A stretch of 22,306 nucleotides of DNA, from the IMG/VR virus record IMGVR_UViG_3300030110_000419, positions 1 through 22,306 of that record. One strand, written 5' to 3'. The DNA comes from a virus. The translations under genes and the position numbers were made by a program. The notes beneath the pieces were generated by a model. That model was not told where the DNA came from. It saw only the letters and a program-made list of their open reading frames with translations, and made no database searches. Below, piece by piece: positions 5,472 to 12,718 of the stretch. Position 1 is the stretch's first letter. Each line of letters begins with the position of its first letter.

Positions 5472-5758
5472 GCAATCAATCTTTAGTTCAGCAAAGTGTA
5501 AGAGATTTAACTGGCACAGCACATACTTACATGGGAGATTGGCACGCATTGTTTGATTTAAATAATATTCCTGTTGGCTCTTTTCCAGGCCGAATGTTAG
5601 CGTGGCGCAATGCAATGCAAAGCGGATGGAATAATGCAATTTGGGATCGTTCTGAATGGGGCGCAAATGCAGAAGGATATACAAATTTAAATGAAGCTCT
5701 TCAAAGTATAGCAGCTGCAGAAGGCAAATATAACTTTAATTCGGTGACATCAATATGA
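5468..5758 (+). CDS. Small conserved phage protein, tandem paralogue 2
   Basis: A 96-aa protein starting at the ATG at 5468, not at the in-frame codon at 5447: the ATGA overlap with the upstream stop and the shared MSNQS start favour 5468. It keeps the paralogue landmarks: MSNQS at the N-terminus, a central GRMLAW matching EKLLAW, YTNLNEALQSIAAAEG matching YTNINEAMQAFAVS, and the identical ending VTSI. It carries an insertion rich in Trp, Asn and Gly (about residues 44-62) that paralogue 1 lacks. Its stop overlaps the portal start by ATGA. Two copies between terminase and portal point to duplication followed by divergence. Function unknown. Confidence 0.78.
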   Translation: MSNQSLVQQSVRDLTGTAHTYMGDWHALFDLNNIPVGSFPGRMLAWRNAMQSGWNNAIWDRSEWGANAEGYTNLNEALQSIAAAEGKYNFNSVTSI

Positions 5759-7704
5759 GTGAACAAATTGAAAGTATGGACGAATATAAAGGGTCGGCAG
5801 GGCTTGCTCGTTATTGGGACATTGAATTAAATTCTTCGGATGACGAGGAAAGAGAATGGCGAGAAGAAGGTGAAGATGTTGTTGACCGCTATCGTGCAGA
5901 TAAAGAAATGTCAGGCATTGGCAGAGAAAAGAAATTTAATATCCTGTGGTCAAATACAGAAACATTAAAAGGCGCACTGTTTGCTAGGATGGCAAAGCCT
6001 GAGATTAGAAGACGTTATTTAGATCGTGACCCCAATGGCAGACAAGTAGCGGAATTGTTAGAAAGAGCATTAGAATATAGTTCGGATGTTTATGATGAAA
6101 GAGATATAATTGCTGGGGCGATTGAGGATTACTTGTTACCAGGTCGAGGCGTTGTCTGGGTAGTTAAAGAAGATATAATGATTGAGGTGGATGCCGTAGA
6201 TGAATTTGGATTTTCTACAGGTGAAAAAATAGAAGAAATTGGCGATCAACGAGTTTATTTTGAGTATGTGCATTGGGAAGATTACAGAGAAAGCCCAGCA
6301 AAAAGACCAGAAGATGTAAGGTGGAAAGCAAGAAGGCATCTTATGACCAGAGATGATTTGCGTGACTTATCGCCAACTCATGCTGATAAAGTGCCGTTAA
6401 ATTGGTCGCCATCTGAAACTGGCGAATATAACTCAGATGATGTATTTCGCAGAGCCGAAGTTTGGGAAATATGGTGCGAAGACACACGAAAGCGGTATTA
6501 TGTTGTTAAAGGTTTTCCAGCCTTACTATTAGAAGAAGATGATCCTTATGAGCTTGAAAACTTTTTCCCAACACCAAAACCAATTATTTCAATTAAGACC
6601 AATGGTTCGGGTGTGCCTGTTCCAGAATTTAGGTTATATCAAGATCAAGCAGATGAGTTAGACAGAATTACAACTCGTATTGCAAAGCTAACTGATGGGT
6701 TAAGGCGCAGAGGTATTTATGATGGCTCTATTCCAGAGTTAGCAAAATTAGCAGAGGCTGCGGATAATGTTTTTATTCCTGCGGATAATTATGCAAATTT
6801 AGCTCAAAAAGGCGGTTTAGCTCAATCTATGCAAACCGAAGATATATCTCAAACGGCTGGGGTTTTGACAGGGTTATATCAACAAAGGGCGCAACTCATA
6901 CAAACCATTTATGAAGTTACTGGCATCAGTGACGTTATACGAGGGTCAACAAATCCCAATGAAACGGCAACGGCTCAAAGGTTAAAAGGTCAATTTGGGT
7001 CAATGAGATTAAAACAAAGGCAAGATCAAGTTCAAAGGTTTATTCGTGATCTTTACAGAATAAGAGCCGAATTAATTGCAGAACATTTTCAGCCTTACAT
7101 ATTGCAAAATATGACAGGGTTGCAAGTTACGCCAGAAATGTTACAAATTATGCGATCTGATAAACTTCGATCTTATCGCATTGATATAGAAACTGATTCA
7201 ACTGTGTTTGAAGATGCACAAATGGAGCAAAGAAACAGAATAGAATTTGTTAACACAATGGGGGCTTATCTTGAAAAAGCAATAAGCATTGTGCAAGTTG
7301 CCCCAGAATTAACACCTATTGCGTTTCAATCATTAGAATTTATGGTTAGAGGATTTAAAATAGGAAGAGAGTTTGAAGATTTAATTGATGAAGCTAAACA
7401 AAATTCTATGCAACAAATGCAACAACAGCAACAAATGCAACAGCAAATGCAACAGCAAGGGCCACCACCTGATCCTAAAATGATTGAAGCACAACAAAAA
7501 GCCCAATTGAAAAATGCAGAATTACAGCAAAAAGGTCAGTTAAAAGGCGCAGAGCTTCAACAAAAAGGCCAGTTAGAAATGGCTAAAATGGGTCAGGACG
7601 CACAAATAGATCGTGAGCAAATGGCGGTTAATGCACAAATTGCCAGAGAAAAGAATATGACAGATGCAGAAATAGAGTTATTAAAAGGCGCAGGGATGAT
7701 GTAA
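5755..7704 (+). CDS. Portal protein (P22-like)
   Basis: At 649 aa this is the dodecameric portal ring protein at one vertex of the head, through which DNA enters and leaves and to which terminase docks. The N-terminal part (ARYWDIELNSSDDEEREWREEGEDVV split by charged residues) and the following NILWSNTETLKGALFARMAKPEIRR region are typical of P22-type portals. Position directly downstream of terminase agrees. The centre (FRLYQDQADELDRITTRIAKL and GSTNPNETATAQRLKGQFGS) covers the conserved stem and clip region. The last ~110 residues are a Met/Gln-rich coiled coil (QQMQQQQQMQQQMQQQG) followed by a duplicated unit around AELQQKGQL, comparable with the C-terminal barrel extension of P22 gp1 but of different composition. 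Confidence 0.88.
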   Translation: MSEQIESMDEYKGSAGLARYWDIELNSSDDEEREWREEGEDVVDRYRADKEMSGIGREKKFNILWSNTETLKGALFARMAKPEIRRRYLDRDPNGRQVAELLERALEYSSDVYDERDIIAGAIEDYLLPGRGVVWVVKEDIMIEVDAVDEFGFSTGEKIEEIGDQRVYFEYVHWEDYRESPAKRPEDVRWKARRHLMTRDDLRDLSPTHADKVPLNWSPSETGEYNSDDVFRRAEVWEIWCEDTRKRYYVVKGFPALLLEEDDPYELENFFPTPKPIISIKTNGSGVPVPEFRLYQDQADELDRITTRIAKLTDGLRRRGIYDGSIPELAKLAEAADNVFIPADNYANLAQKGGLAQSMQTEDISQTAGVLTGLYQQRAQLIQTIYEVTGISDVIRGSTNPNETATAQRLKGQFGSMRLKQRQDQVQRFIRDLYRIRAELIAEHFQPYILQNMTGLQVTPEMLQIMRSDKLRSYRIDIETDSTVFEDAQMEQRNRIEFVNTMGAYLEKAISIVQVAPELTPIAFQSLEFMVRGFKIGREFEDLIDEAKQNSMQQMQQQQQMQQQMQQQGPPPDPKMIEAQQKAQLKNAELQQKGQLKGAELQQKGQLEMAKMGQDAQIDREQMAVNAQIAREKNMTDAEIELLKGAGMM

Positions 7705-7946
7705 TGCGAAAGACTTATGTTTACGATCATGGAACAAGAAAAGTTATTTTGAAAACTACTCCACATCAAAGCAAAGGTTACGCTGTAATAAGTGATGTTG
7801 AGCCTTTTACATCACCAATTGATGGCACTGTTTTGAGTTCACGATCCCAAATAAGAGACCATGAGCGCAAGCATCAGGTACGGCAATGTGGCAATGACTA
7901 CACCTCATCTGTTAAGCCAAGTTGGTGGGATAGTAGAAATGGATAA
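7704..7946 (+). CDS. Small conserved phage protein downstream of portal (80 aa)
   Basis: The ATG at 7704 shares one base with the portal stop (TAATG). The protein starts MRKTYVYDHGTRKVILK and holds a central motif DVEPFTSPIDGTVLSSRSQIRDHERKH before VRQCGND. The 'PFxSPIDGtxIxSRsxlRxHexxHxvxQxGND' pattern is widespread in small proteins between portal and scaffold or capsid genes of podophages. The His/Cys residues do not form a clear zinc site. Its biochemical role is not known; the fixed position suggests head assembly or a virion component. Confidence 0.75.
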   Translation: MRKTYVYDHGTRKVILKTTPHQSKGYAVISDVEPFTSPIDGTVLSSRSQIRDHERKHQVRQCGNDYTSSVKPSWWDSRNG

Positions 7947-7988
7947 ACACGAATAATTTTAATTTATTTTTAACAAAAGGAGAAAAAA

Positions 7989-9086
7989 ATGGCTGACAGC
8001 ACTCCCGAAAAGGAGTCGGCGGGTCAAGATGTTTCTGAAGTAGAAACCGCTGATAAAGATATACTAAGTGAAATGTTAACTGAAAACATTGAAAAAGAGT
8101 TTGCAGAAAAAGAGGAACCCAAAGAGCCTCAAGACGATGGGATCACCTCTGAAGACGTTGAGGTTCAAGAAGAAGACAACGCCCAAGACGAAGCACCTCC
8201 ACCCGAAGTTGAGGCCAGCGAGGGCGAGATAGATCAAGAGATAGTGGAAGAAACAAAGGAAACCGAAGAAGTTCCACCTTTAGAAGCTCCGCAACATTGG
8301 TCGGCAGGGGATAAACAGAGGTTTAAAGGTATGAAGCGTGATGCACAGGAATGGGCATTAGAGCGTGACAAATCTATGACGGCTGATTATACCCGAAAAA
8401 CTCAAGAGATAGCTCAATATAGACAAGCATTGGAACCCTTGAATCATGTGTTAGCACCAATTCGTCCCGCCCTTCAACAGTCAGGCATCAGTGAAGCTGA
8501 ATATGTTGCCAGACTTATGAGAGCAGATCGAATGTTGCAAGAAAACCCAACTGGGGCCATCCAAAACTTAGCACAAAATTATGGGATAAATCTTGAAGCC
8601 CTATCGCAACCAGTGGAAATGGCACAACAGCCTGACCCACGTTTGAACGCTTTACAGCAACAAGTTCAAAGTCTACAAGGATATCTACAACAAAATGAAG
8701 CAAGAGCGGCACAAGAAAACCAAGCTGGGCTTTATGACAAAATAGAATCATTTGCACATGAAAAAGACGAAAGTGGTGACCTAAAGCACCCACATTTTGC
8801 AAAGCTCCGTGAAACAATGGGGCATTTAATGCAATCTGGCGCAGTAGGTGAAGATATGAAAAAAGCATATACTTATGCACTTCGTTTAGATGACGAGTTG
8901 TATCAGCAAAGCCTAGAGGCAGAGCGTACAAAAATTCAAAAAGCAGAGGAAAAACGCAGACAAGAAGCGATTGCCAAAGCAAAAAAAGTTCCAACAAGGA
9001 GATCATCAAATCCCCCTGCTGGTTCTATTCAAGCAACTGATTTAGATGGTGTTATAGGTCAAAATTTAGACAAAGCTGGTTACTAG
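7989..9086 (+). CDS. Capsid scaffolding protein
   Basis: A 365-aa protein with a very acidic N-terminal third (runs of Glu/Asp such as EFAEKEEPKEPQDDG). A conserved 'APQHWSAGDKQRFK' element follows (about residues 100-113), then a Gln-rich coiled-coil centre (ALQQQVQSLQGYLQQNEARAAQ) and a basic C-terminus with KVPTRRSSNPPAG. Acidic start, helical middle and basic tail placed immediately before the major capsid gene is the classic scaffold layout; the tail would bind the capsid subunit inside the prohead. 'PxxWxxxdKxxFk...R' is common in scaffolds of this phage group. It has its own AAGGAG site and a 42-bp gap upstream, suiting high expression. Confidence 0.85.
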   Translation: MADSTPEKESAGQDVSEVETADKDILSEMLTENIEKEFAEKEEPKEPQDDGITSEDVEVQEEDNAQDEAPPPEVEASEGEIDQEIVEETKETEEVPPLEAPQHWSAGDKQRFKGMKRDAQEWALERDKSMTADYTRKTQEIAQYRQALEPLNHVLAPIRPALQQSGISEAEYVARLMRADRMLQENPTGAIQNLAQNYGINLEALSQPVEMAQQPDPRLNALQQQVQSLQGYLQQNEARAAQENQAGLYDKIESFAHEKDESGDLKHPHFAKLRETMGHLMQSGAVGEDMKKAYTYALRLDDELYQQSLEAERTKIQKAEEKRRQEAIAKAKKVPTRRSSNPPAGSIQATDLDGVIGQNLDKAGY

Positions 9087-9122
9087 TAAAGTTAACTTTA
9101 ATCAACTAAGGAGTGTTGAGAA

Positions 9123-10076
9123 ATGGCGAGTCCAAACTCATCGTTTACTGAAATTGTAACAACTACTCTTCAAGGTTACTCAAAAGTCCTTGCGGATAAT
9201 GTTACAAATCATAATGCCCTTATGCGTCACATGGACGATAAAGGGAACAAGCAACCTGCTACAGGTCGCACAATTGTTCAAGAGCTAGAGTATGCTGTGA
9301 ACTCCACATCAAAGTGGTATTCTGGTTATGAAGTTCTTGATACGTCACCAAGCGATGTTTTCACGGCTGCGGAGTTTAATTACAAGCAGTTAGCTGGAAA
9401 CGTAGTTATATCGGGTCTTGAAGAAGTACAGAACAGTGGTCGTGAAGCTGTTCATAATCTTTTAAAGTCTCGTATTCGCAACCTTGAAAAGTCATTGAAA
9501 AATACTTTTGCAACAGCAATGTACGCAACAGGAACTGGAAATGACGGCAAGGAAATTGGTGGCCTTCAAAGCCTGGTTGCTGATGCTGGCACAGGTACAG
9601 TTGGTGGAATTGATTCCTCAACTTACACTTTTTGGAAAAACCAATTTTATGATTTTTCTGGTGAAAGTGTTACACCTTCAGCAACAACAATTCAGAACGC
9701 AATGAATACGCTTTGGCTTTCAACCATTCGTGGTGCAGACAAGCCAGACGTAATTACGGCTGATAATGTTTATTTCACCTACTATTGGAGTAGCTTGCAG
9801 ACCAATCAAAGGTTTGCATCCGATAGCAAAGCCGCGGCTGGTTTTATGAACTTGCTTTTCATGGACGCACCTGTGTTCTATGATGACCAAGCTCCTGCAA
9901 GCCATATGTACTTTTTGAACACTGATTATTTGTTCATGCGTCCAGCGGCTGGTCGTGAATTTGTGCCTTTAGGTGAAAAGGCTTCCACTAATCAAGACGC
10001 TATGGTTATGCCAATGGTATGGGCTGGGAACATGACTTGTTCCAATCGCTCAGTCCAAGGCGTAATTGTAGCATAA
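9123..10076 (+). CDS. Major capsid protein (HK97 fold)
   Basis: The 317-aa shell subunit. It begins MASPNSSFTEIVTTTLQGYSK, followed by ALMRHMDDKG and the Gly-Arg element of the N-arm, then AGNVVISGLEE and a long helix (REAVHNLLKSRIRNLEKSLKNTF) corresponding to the spine helix. The second half (ADKPDVITADNVYFTYYWSS) and MYFLNTDYLFMRP match the P-domain/A-domain pattern 'kPdvIvadn...yY...n..yl' of HK97-fold capsid proteins in short-tailed phages. A strong AAGGAG (9108-9113) precedes the start and codon usage is less AT-biased than in neighbours, as expected for the most expressed protein. It lies between scaffold and decoration gene. Confidence 0.9.
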   Translation: MASPNSSFTEIVTTTLQGYSKVLADNVTNHNALMRHMDDKGNKQPATGRTIVQELEYAVNSTSKWYSGYEVLDTSPSDVFTAAEFNYKQLAGNVVISGLEEVQNSGREAVHNLLKSRIRNLEKSLKNTFATAMYATGTGNDGKEIGGLQSLVADAGTGTVGGIDSSTYTFWKNQFYDFSGESVTPSATTIQNAMNTLWLSTIRGADKPDVITADNVYFTYYWSSLQTNQRFASDSKAAAGFMNLLFMDAPVFYDDQAPASHMYFLNTDYLFMRPAAGREFVPLGEKASTNQDAMVMPMVWAGNMTCSNRSVQGVIVA

Positions 10077-10077
10077 A

Positions 10078-10083
10078 GGGAGG
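10078..10083 (+). promoter_or_regulatory. Ribosome-binding site fixing the start of the decoration gene
   Basis: GGGAGG ends 7 nt before the ATG at 10091. The same frame is open from 10019, but that start would lie inside the capsid gene with no ribosome site, so translation at 10091 is preferred. Confidence 0.8.
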
Positions 10084-10090
10084 ATTGAAT

Positions 10091-10546
10091 ATGTATCAAT
10101 TAGGCATTGATGAGACCCTTGTTTCTAGCACTTGTGACTTCAAATTGGGTCAGCTAGGAATGAATGATGGGAGTTCGGCTGTTTACAAGTGGGTACAGTA
10201 TGACACAGGATCAGGTTCAGTTGCGGCTGTTGCTGGTCAAGTAGCTTACTACTACACTTTGGATGGTTATAAGAACAATCAAGTAACTAGTGACTTATCT
10301 GACTCTGTTGAGATTGGTGCTGGTGTTCTTAAATCGACTCCTACGGATGGTCAATATTGTTGGATTCAAATTAAAGGTGCAGCAACTTTGACTATAGCTT
10401 TAACAGCGGGCGCAGATGGCGATCCTCTTACTCCAACAGGTTCTGGCGATGGTACGCTAGATGTATCTGGCGCGGTAACGGATAATGTTTGTGCAATTGC
10501 AGGGGATATTTCTGATAAAGAAATTGTCTGTGATTTTCCGTTCTAA
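10091..10546 (+). CDS. Probable head decoration protein
   Basis: A 151-aa protein rich in Gly, Ser, Thr, Asp and Val with alternating strand-like segments. It begins MYQLGIDETLVSSTCDFKLGQ and contains GQYCWIQIKGAATLTIALTAGADGDPL followed by GDGTLDVSG. The 'GqyxwvQixGxaxv...A..GdpL...GDG' element is shared by phage head decoration or stabilisation proteins that sit directly after the capsid gene. It would bind the outside of the expanded shell. It directly follows the capsid gene with only 14 nt between, and a strong terminator follows it. The assignment rests on composition and position more than on a diagnostic motif. Confidence 0.68.
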   Translation: MYQLGIDETLVSSTCDFKLGQLGMNDGSSAVYKWVQYDTGSGSVAAVAGQVAYYYTLDGYKNNQVTSDLSDSVEIGAGVLKSTPTDGQYCWIQIKGAATLTIALTAGADGDPLTPTGSGDGTLDVSGAVTDNVCAIAGDISDKEIVCDFPF

Positions 10547-10556
10547 CAAGTAGATT

Positions 10557-10583
10557 GGGGGGCTTTTGCCCCCCTTTCTTTTT
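10557..10583 (+). terminator. Strong intrinsic terminator after the capsid genes
   Basis: GGGGGGC (10557-10563) pairs perfectly with GCCCCCC (10568-10574) around TTTT and is followed by TTTCTTTTT. It ends the capsid/decoration unit. The next coding start (10598) is only 15 nt on, with no promoter seen, so downstream virion genes probably depend on readthrough at reduced level. Confidence 0.92.
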
Positions 10584-10597
10584 ATGAAAGAAATAAA

Positions 10598-10852
10598 GTG
10601 GCTAAACCGCAAAAAGGAAAAGCAAAAGTTAAAGTTACAGCATCTGGGAAACGTGTATCTTATGGACAAGCTGGCAAAGCTAAAGGCGGTGGGGCAAGAG
10701 TAAGGCCAGGAACTTCAAAAGGAGATGCTTATTGTGCTAGAAGTGCTGGTCAAATGAAAAAGTTTCCTAAATCAGCAAAAAATCCTAATTCGCCAATGAG
10801 ATTAAGTCGTAAAAGATGGAAATGTGCAGGGACAAAATCAAAGAGGGCATGA
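10598..10852 (+). CDS. Basic small phage protein, DUF6321-like
   Basis: An 84-aa strongly basic protein using a GTG start at 10598 (no in-frame ATG lies upstream before the terminator). It opens with a Lys/Gly-rich tail (AKPQKGKAKVKVTASGKRVSYG) and ends with a compact motif around DAYCARSAGQMKK, SPMRLSRKRWKC. The 'xxCARsxGqmkk...nPxSpxrlsrkrWkC' arrangement matches the phage DUF6321 pattern as I remember it. The paired Cys (around residues 46 and 76) and Trp suggest a small folded core; the basic tail suggests nucleic-acid binding. It overlaps the next gene by ATGA. Possible roles are DNA condensation in the head or a packaged protein; neither is shown. Confidence 0.72.
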   Translation: MAKPQKGKAKVKVTASGKRVSYGQAGKAKGGGARVRPGTSKGDAYCARSAGQMKKFPKSAKNPNSPMRLSRKRWKCAGTKSKRA

Positions 10853-11028
10853 TGGTAACAAAACAACAAAAAATTAAGAAATTAAAAAGTCAAAAACCAA
10901 GTTTATACAAGCACGTTAATTTAGTTAAACTTGGCGCAGGTAAAAACAAAACGAAAAGAAAAAAAGGTGCAAAAGGTGCGCCAACTGACTCCGCATTTAA
11001 AAACGCAGCGAAAACAGCTAAAGCATGA
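10849..11028 (+). CDS. Very basic small hypothetical protein (59 aa)
   Basis: The start is placed at the ATG at 10849, which overlaps the upstream stop (ATGA); an ATG directly after it at 10852 is equally possible and has better spacing from AGAGGG. The frame is open back to 10816 but that would overlap the previous gene without a ribosome site. The product is mainly Lys, Ala, Gly and Asn (KQQKIKKLKSQKPSLYK, KNKTKRKKGAKGAP), with no hydrophobic core, so it is probably disordered and binds nucleic acid or a negatively charged surface. It overlaps the next gene by ATGA. No family recognised. Confidence 0.65.
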   Translation: MMVTKQQKIKKLKSQKPSLYKHVNLVKLGAGKNKTKRKKGAKGAPTDSAFKNAAKTAKA

Positions 11029-11558
11029 ACAAAATTGAAAGCAATGTTATTGATGATATTAAAGGCTGGTCAAAAGAGGTTTTAGAAATACCAAATCCTC
11101 ATTTGTCTGGCCTCAAGGCTTGTCCTTATGCAGAAAAAGCGTGGAAAGATAATAAAGTTGATGTTTTAACAGGTGAAAATATAGACGATTTAAAAAGCGC
11201 GATTGGCAGTTTTAATCCTGCAAAGAAAGACATGGTTATCTGGACGACTTTTAATCTAAAATCTTATGATGTATGGGATAGATGGATTACGAAGTGGAAC
11301 AAGAAAAACGCTAAAAACGATTTACATTTGATGCTGTTTCATCCTGATTATCCACCAGAAAAAGGCGAGGATTATTTGTTAGACAATGATTGGCAATCAA
11401 GTGTTGACGATTATGTCATGGTTTTTATACAAAGTTTAACAGCACTTAATAAAGCAAGTGTTGCGTTGGAAGGTGTTGGTTATTATCGTAAATTTCCAAC
11501 ACATATTTTTGAAACTTTAGTTCTTGAAAGAAGGAGACTTGAAAATGGCTATGGGTAA
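11025..11558 (+). CDS. Conserved hypothetical protein (177 aa)
   Basis: A soluble mixed alpha/beta protein. The N-terminal part has NPHLSGLKACPYAEKAWKD (about residues 24-42), a Gly-Leu-x-x-Cys-Pro-Tyr/Phe-Ala element also seen in the DUF1415 pattern, where 'LnLCPFA' recurs; the remaining sequence does not clearly follow that family. Later come LHLMLFHPDYPPE and DDYVMVFIQSL, strand-like segments with conserved aromatic and Pro residues, and a C-terminal VGYYRKFPTHIFE. Two overlaps (ATGA with the upstream gene, 14 bp with the downstream micro-gene) place it firmly in the late operon. A virion or assembly role is possible from position only. Confidence 0.7.
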   Translation: MNKIESNVIDDIKGWSKEVLEIPNPHLSGLKACPYAEKAWKDNKVDVLTGENIDDLKSAIGSFNPAKKDMVIWTTFNLKSYDVWDRWITKWNKKNAKNDLHLMLFHPDYPPEKGEDYLLDNDWQSSVDDYVMVFIQSLTALNKASVALEGVGYYRKFPTHIFETLVLERRRLENGYG

Positions 11559-11610
11559 GAAAAAAGGTATGAAGCGTGGTGGCAAGAAAAGACCTGTTAA
11601 AAGGAAATAA
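11545..11610 (+). CDS. 21-residue polybasic micro-protein
   Basis: A 21-codon frame with an excellent ribosome site, AAGGAG (11531-11536), 8 nt before the ATG. The product contains eight Lys and three Arg in 21 residues (MGKKKGMKRGGKK...). It begins inside the end of the 177-aa gene in another frame, and its stop lies 2 nt before the next start, whose AAGGAA site it contains. Small KGMKRGGK-type peptides occur in related phages, so it is likely expressed. It could bind DNA or a virion surface, or merely couple translation to the downstream HhH gene. Confidence 0.6.
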   Translation: MAMGKKKGMKRGGKKRPVKRK

Positions 11611-11612
11611 AC

Positions 11613-12002
11613 ATGGCAAAAAACATTAGAGCCAAGTTCTTTGAAGAACAACGAGAAACAACAAAAGTTGCATTGGTTGAAATTTCTATTATTGGAGACC
11701 CTTCAACAGTTGTTTTAAAAGTAACTGAAGAACACAAAGAGCAATTTCCTGATGAATGGAAAGCATTTGCAGGTGGCAAAGATGATGTTGTTACAGATGG
11801 AACGCCTTTGACAGATGTTAAAGGTATTGGGCCTAAATTAGCTTCTAAATTAAAAGTTAATGGCATTCATACGGCAGAACAATTAGCCGCTGTAAATGAT
11901 GGTGGTTTAGAAGCTGTGGGAATGAGTGCTTACACTCACAGGCAAAGTGCAAGAGAATTGTTGAATTTAGTGCCTGATGCTGTTGGAGCTATTGCGCCAT
12001 GA
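11613..12002 (+). CDS. Helix-hairpin-helix domain protein
   Basis: In this 129-aa protein the first half (FFEEQRETTKVALVEISIIGD) has strand-like segments and a linker with EQFPDEWKAF. The second half (about residues 67-95), TDVKGIGPKLASKLKVNG followed by IHTAEQLAAV, is a canonical helix-hairpin-helix of the HhH_5 type: the KGIGPKLA turn contacts the DNA backbone without sequence preference. It lies between basic small proteins and the head-tail adaptor, and ends with an ATGA overlap with the latter. Similar proteins with an N-terminal beta part and a C-terminal HhH occur in phage connector regions; a role in holding or guiding DNA at the portal vertex is a fair guess. Confidence 0.8.
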   Translation: MAKNIRAKFFEEQRETTKVALVEISIIGDPSTVVLKVTEEHKEQFPDEWKAFAGGKDDVVTDGTPLTDVKGIGPKLASKLKVNGIHTAEQLAAVNDGGLEAVGMSAYTHRQSARELLNLVPDAVGAIAP

Positions 12003-12715
12003 CGTTATTAACTATTATAACTGGGGCAACAGATGAGATTGGTTTAGAACGGCCTGAGTCTGTTATTTCAAACACAGATCCACAAGTTCGGCAATTATTG
12101 CGAGCGGCATCACAAGAAGGAAAACATCTTGCTAGCGTGTATGATTGGGAAATATTACAAAAAGAAGGATCATTAACTACGGCAGCTCAAGAAAGCCAAG
12201 GAGTGATGACAACTGTTGCATCAGACTTTGATAGGTTTGCAAATGATACAATGTGGAATCGAACAACGAGTGAAAAGATTTATGGCCCTTTAACTGATGT
12301 TCAATGGCAAAGAGAAAAATCTGATGTTACAAGTGGAGTAACAAACTACTTTAGAATAAGAGGTGGTTCAATACTGTTCACTCCTAATCCTGTTGCAAGC
12401 CAAACAGTCAAGTTTGAATATTATTCTAAAAACTGGGTTGACACAGGATCAGGTGCTTCTCCTGCTGTTGCTGATGGTTCAGCATTTGATAATGACGCAA
12501 ATACAGTTGTTTTTGATGAAGAGCTAATGACTCTAGGTGTAACATTTAGATGGTTGCAAGGCAGAGGATTAGATTTTACAACAGCATTTTCAAATTATCG
12601 TGAAAGGCTTGAAATTGTTAGAGGCCAAGATGGGGCTAAACCTAATATTGATATGGGTGGGTTAAATTATGGCTTTCTTGGAGTTAATGTTCCATCGTCT
12701 AATTATGGGACATAA
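11999..12715 (+). CDS. Head-tail adaptor/connector protein
   Basis: A 238-aa protein. The N-terminal region (DEIGLERPESVISNTDPQVRQLLRAASQEGKHLAS then YDWEILQKEG) is a helical bundle pattern, followed by DFDRFANDTMWNRT, YGPLTDVQWQ, YFRIRGGSILFTPNP and VKFEYYSKNWV. This order is characteristic of a connector family in short-tailed and other phages of Alphaproteobacteria, fulfilling the gp4-like adaptor role below the portal in P22-type particles. Length is usual for the group. It overlaps the HhH gene (ATGA), and the next gene begins 3 nt after its stop. The family match is by motif order from memory; the adaptor role comes from family context and location. Confidence 0.82.
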   Translation: MTLLTIITGATDEIGLERPESVISNTDPQVRQLLRAASQEGKHLASVYDWEILQKEGSLTTAAQESQGVMTTVASDFDRFANDTMWNRTTSEKIYGPLTDVQWQREKSDVTSGVTNYFRIRGGSILFTPNPVASQTVKFEYYSKNWVDTGSGASPAVADGSAFDNDANTVVFDEELMTLGVTFRWLQGRGLDFTTAFSNYRERLEIVRGQDGAKPNIDMGGLNYGFLGVNVPSSNYGT

Positions 12716-12718
12716 AAA

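Noticed and set aside
8515-9009. 164-aa minus-strand ORF
   Set aside because: It is a shadow of the scaffold gene; the Leu/Phe-rich product mirrors Gln/Lys/Glu codons on the other strand and lacks a ribosome site.
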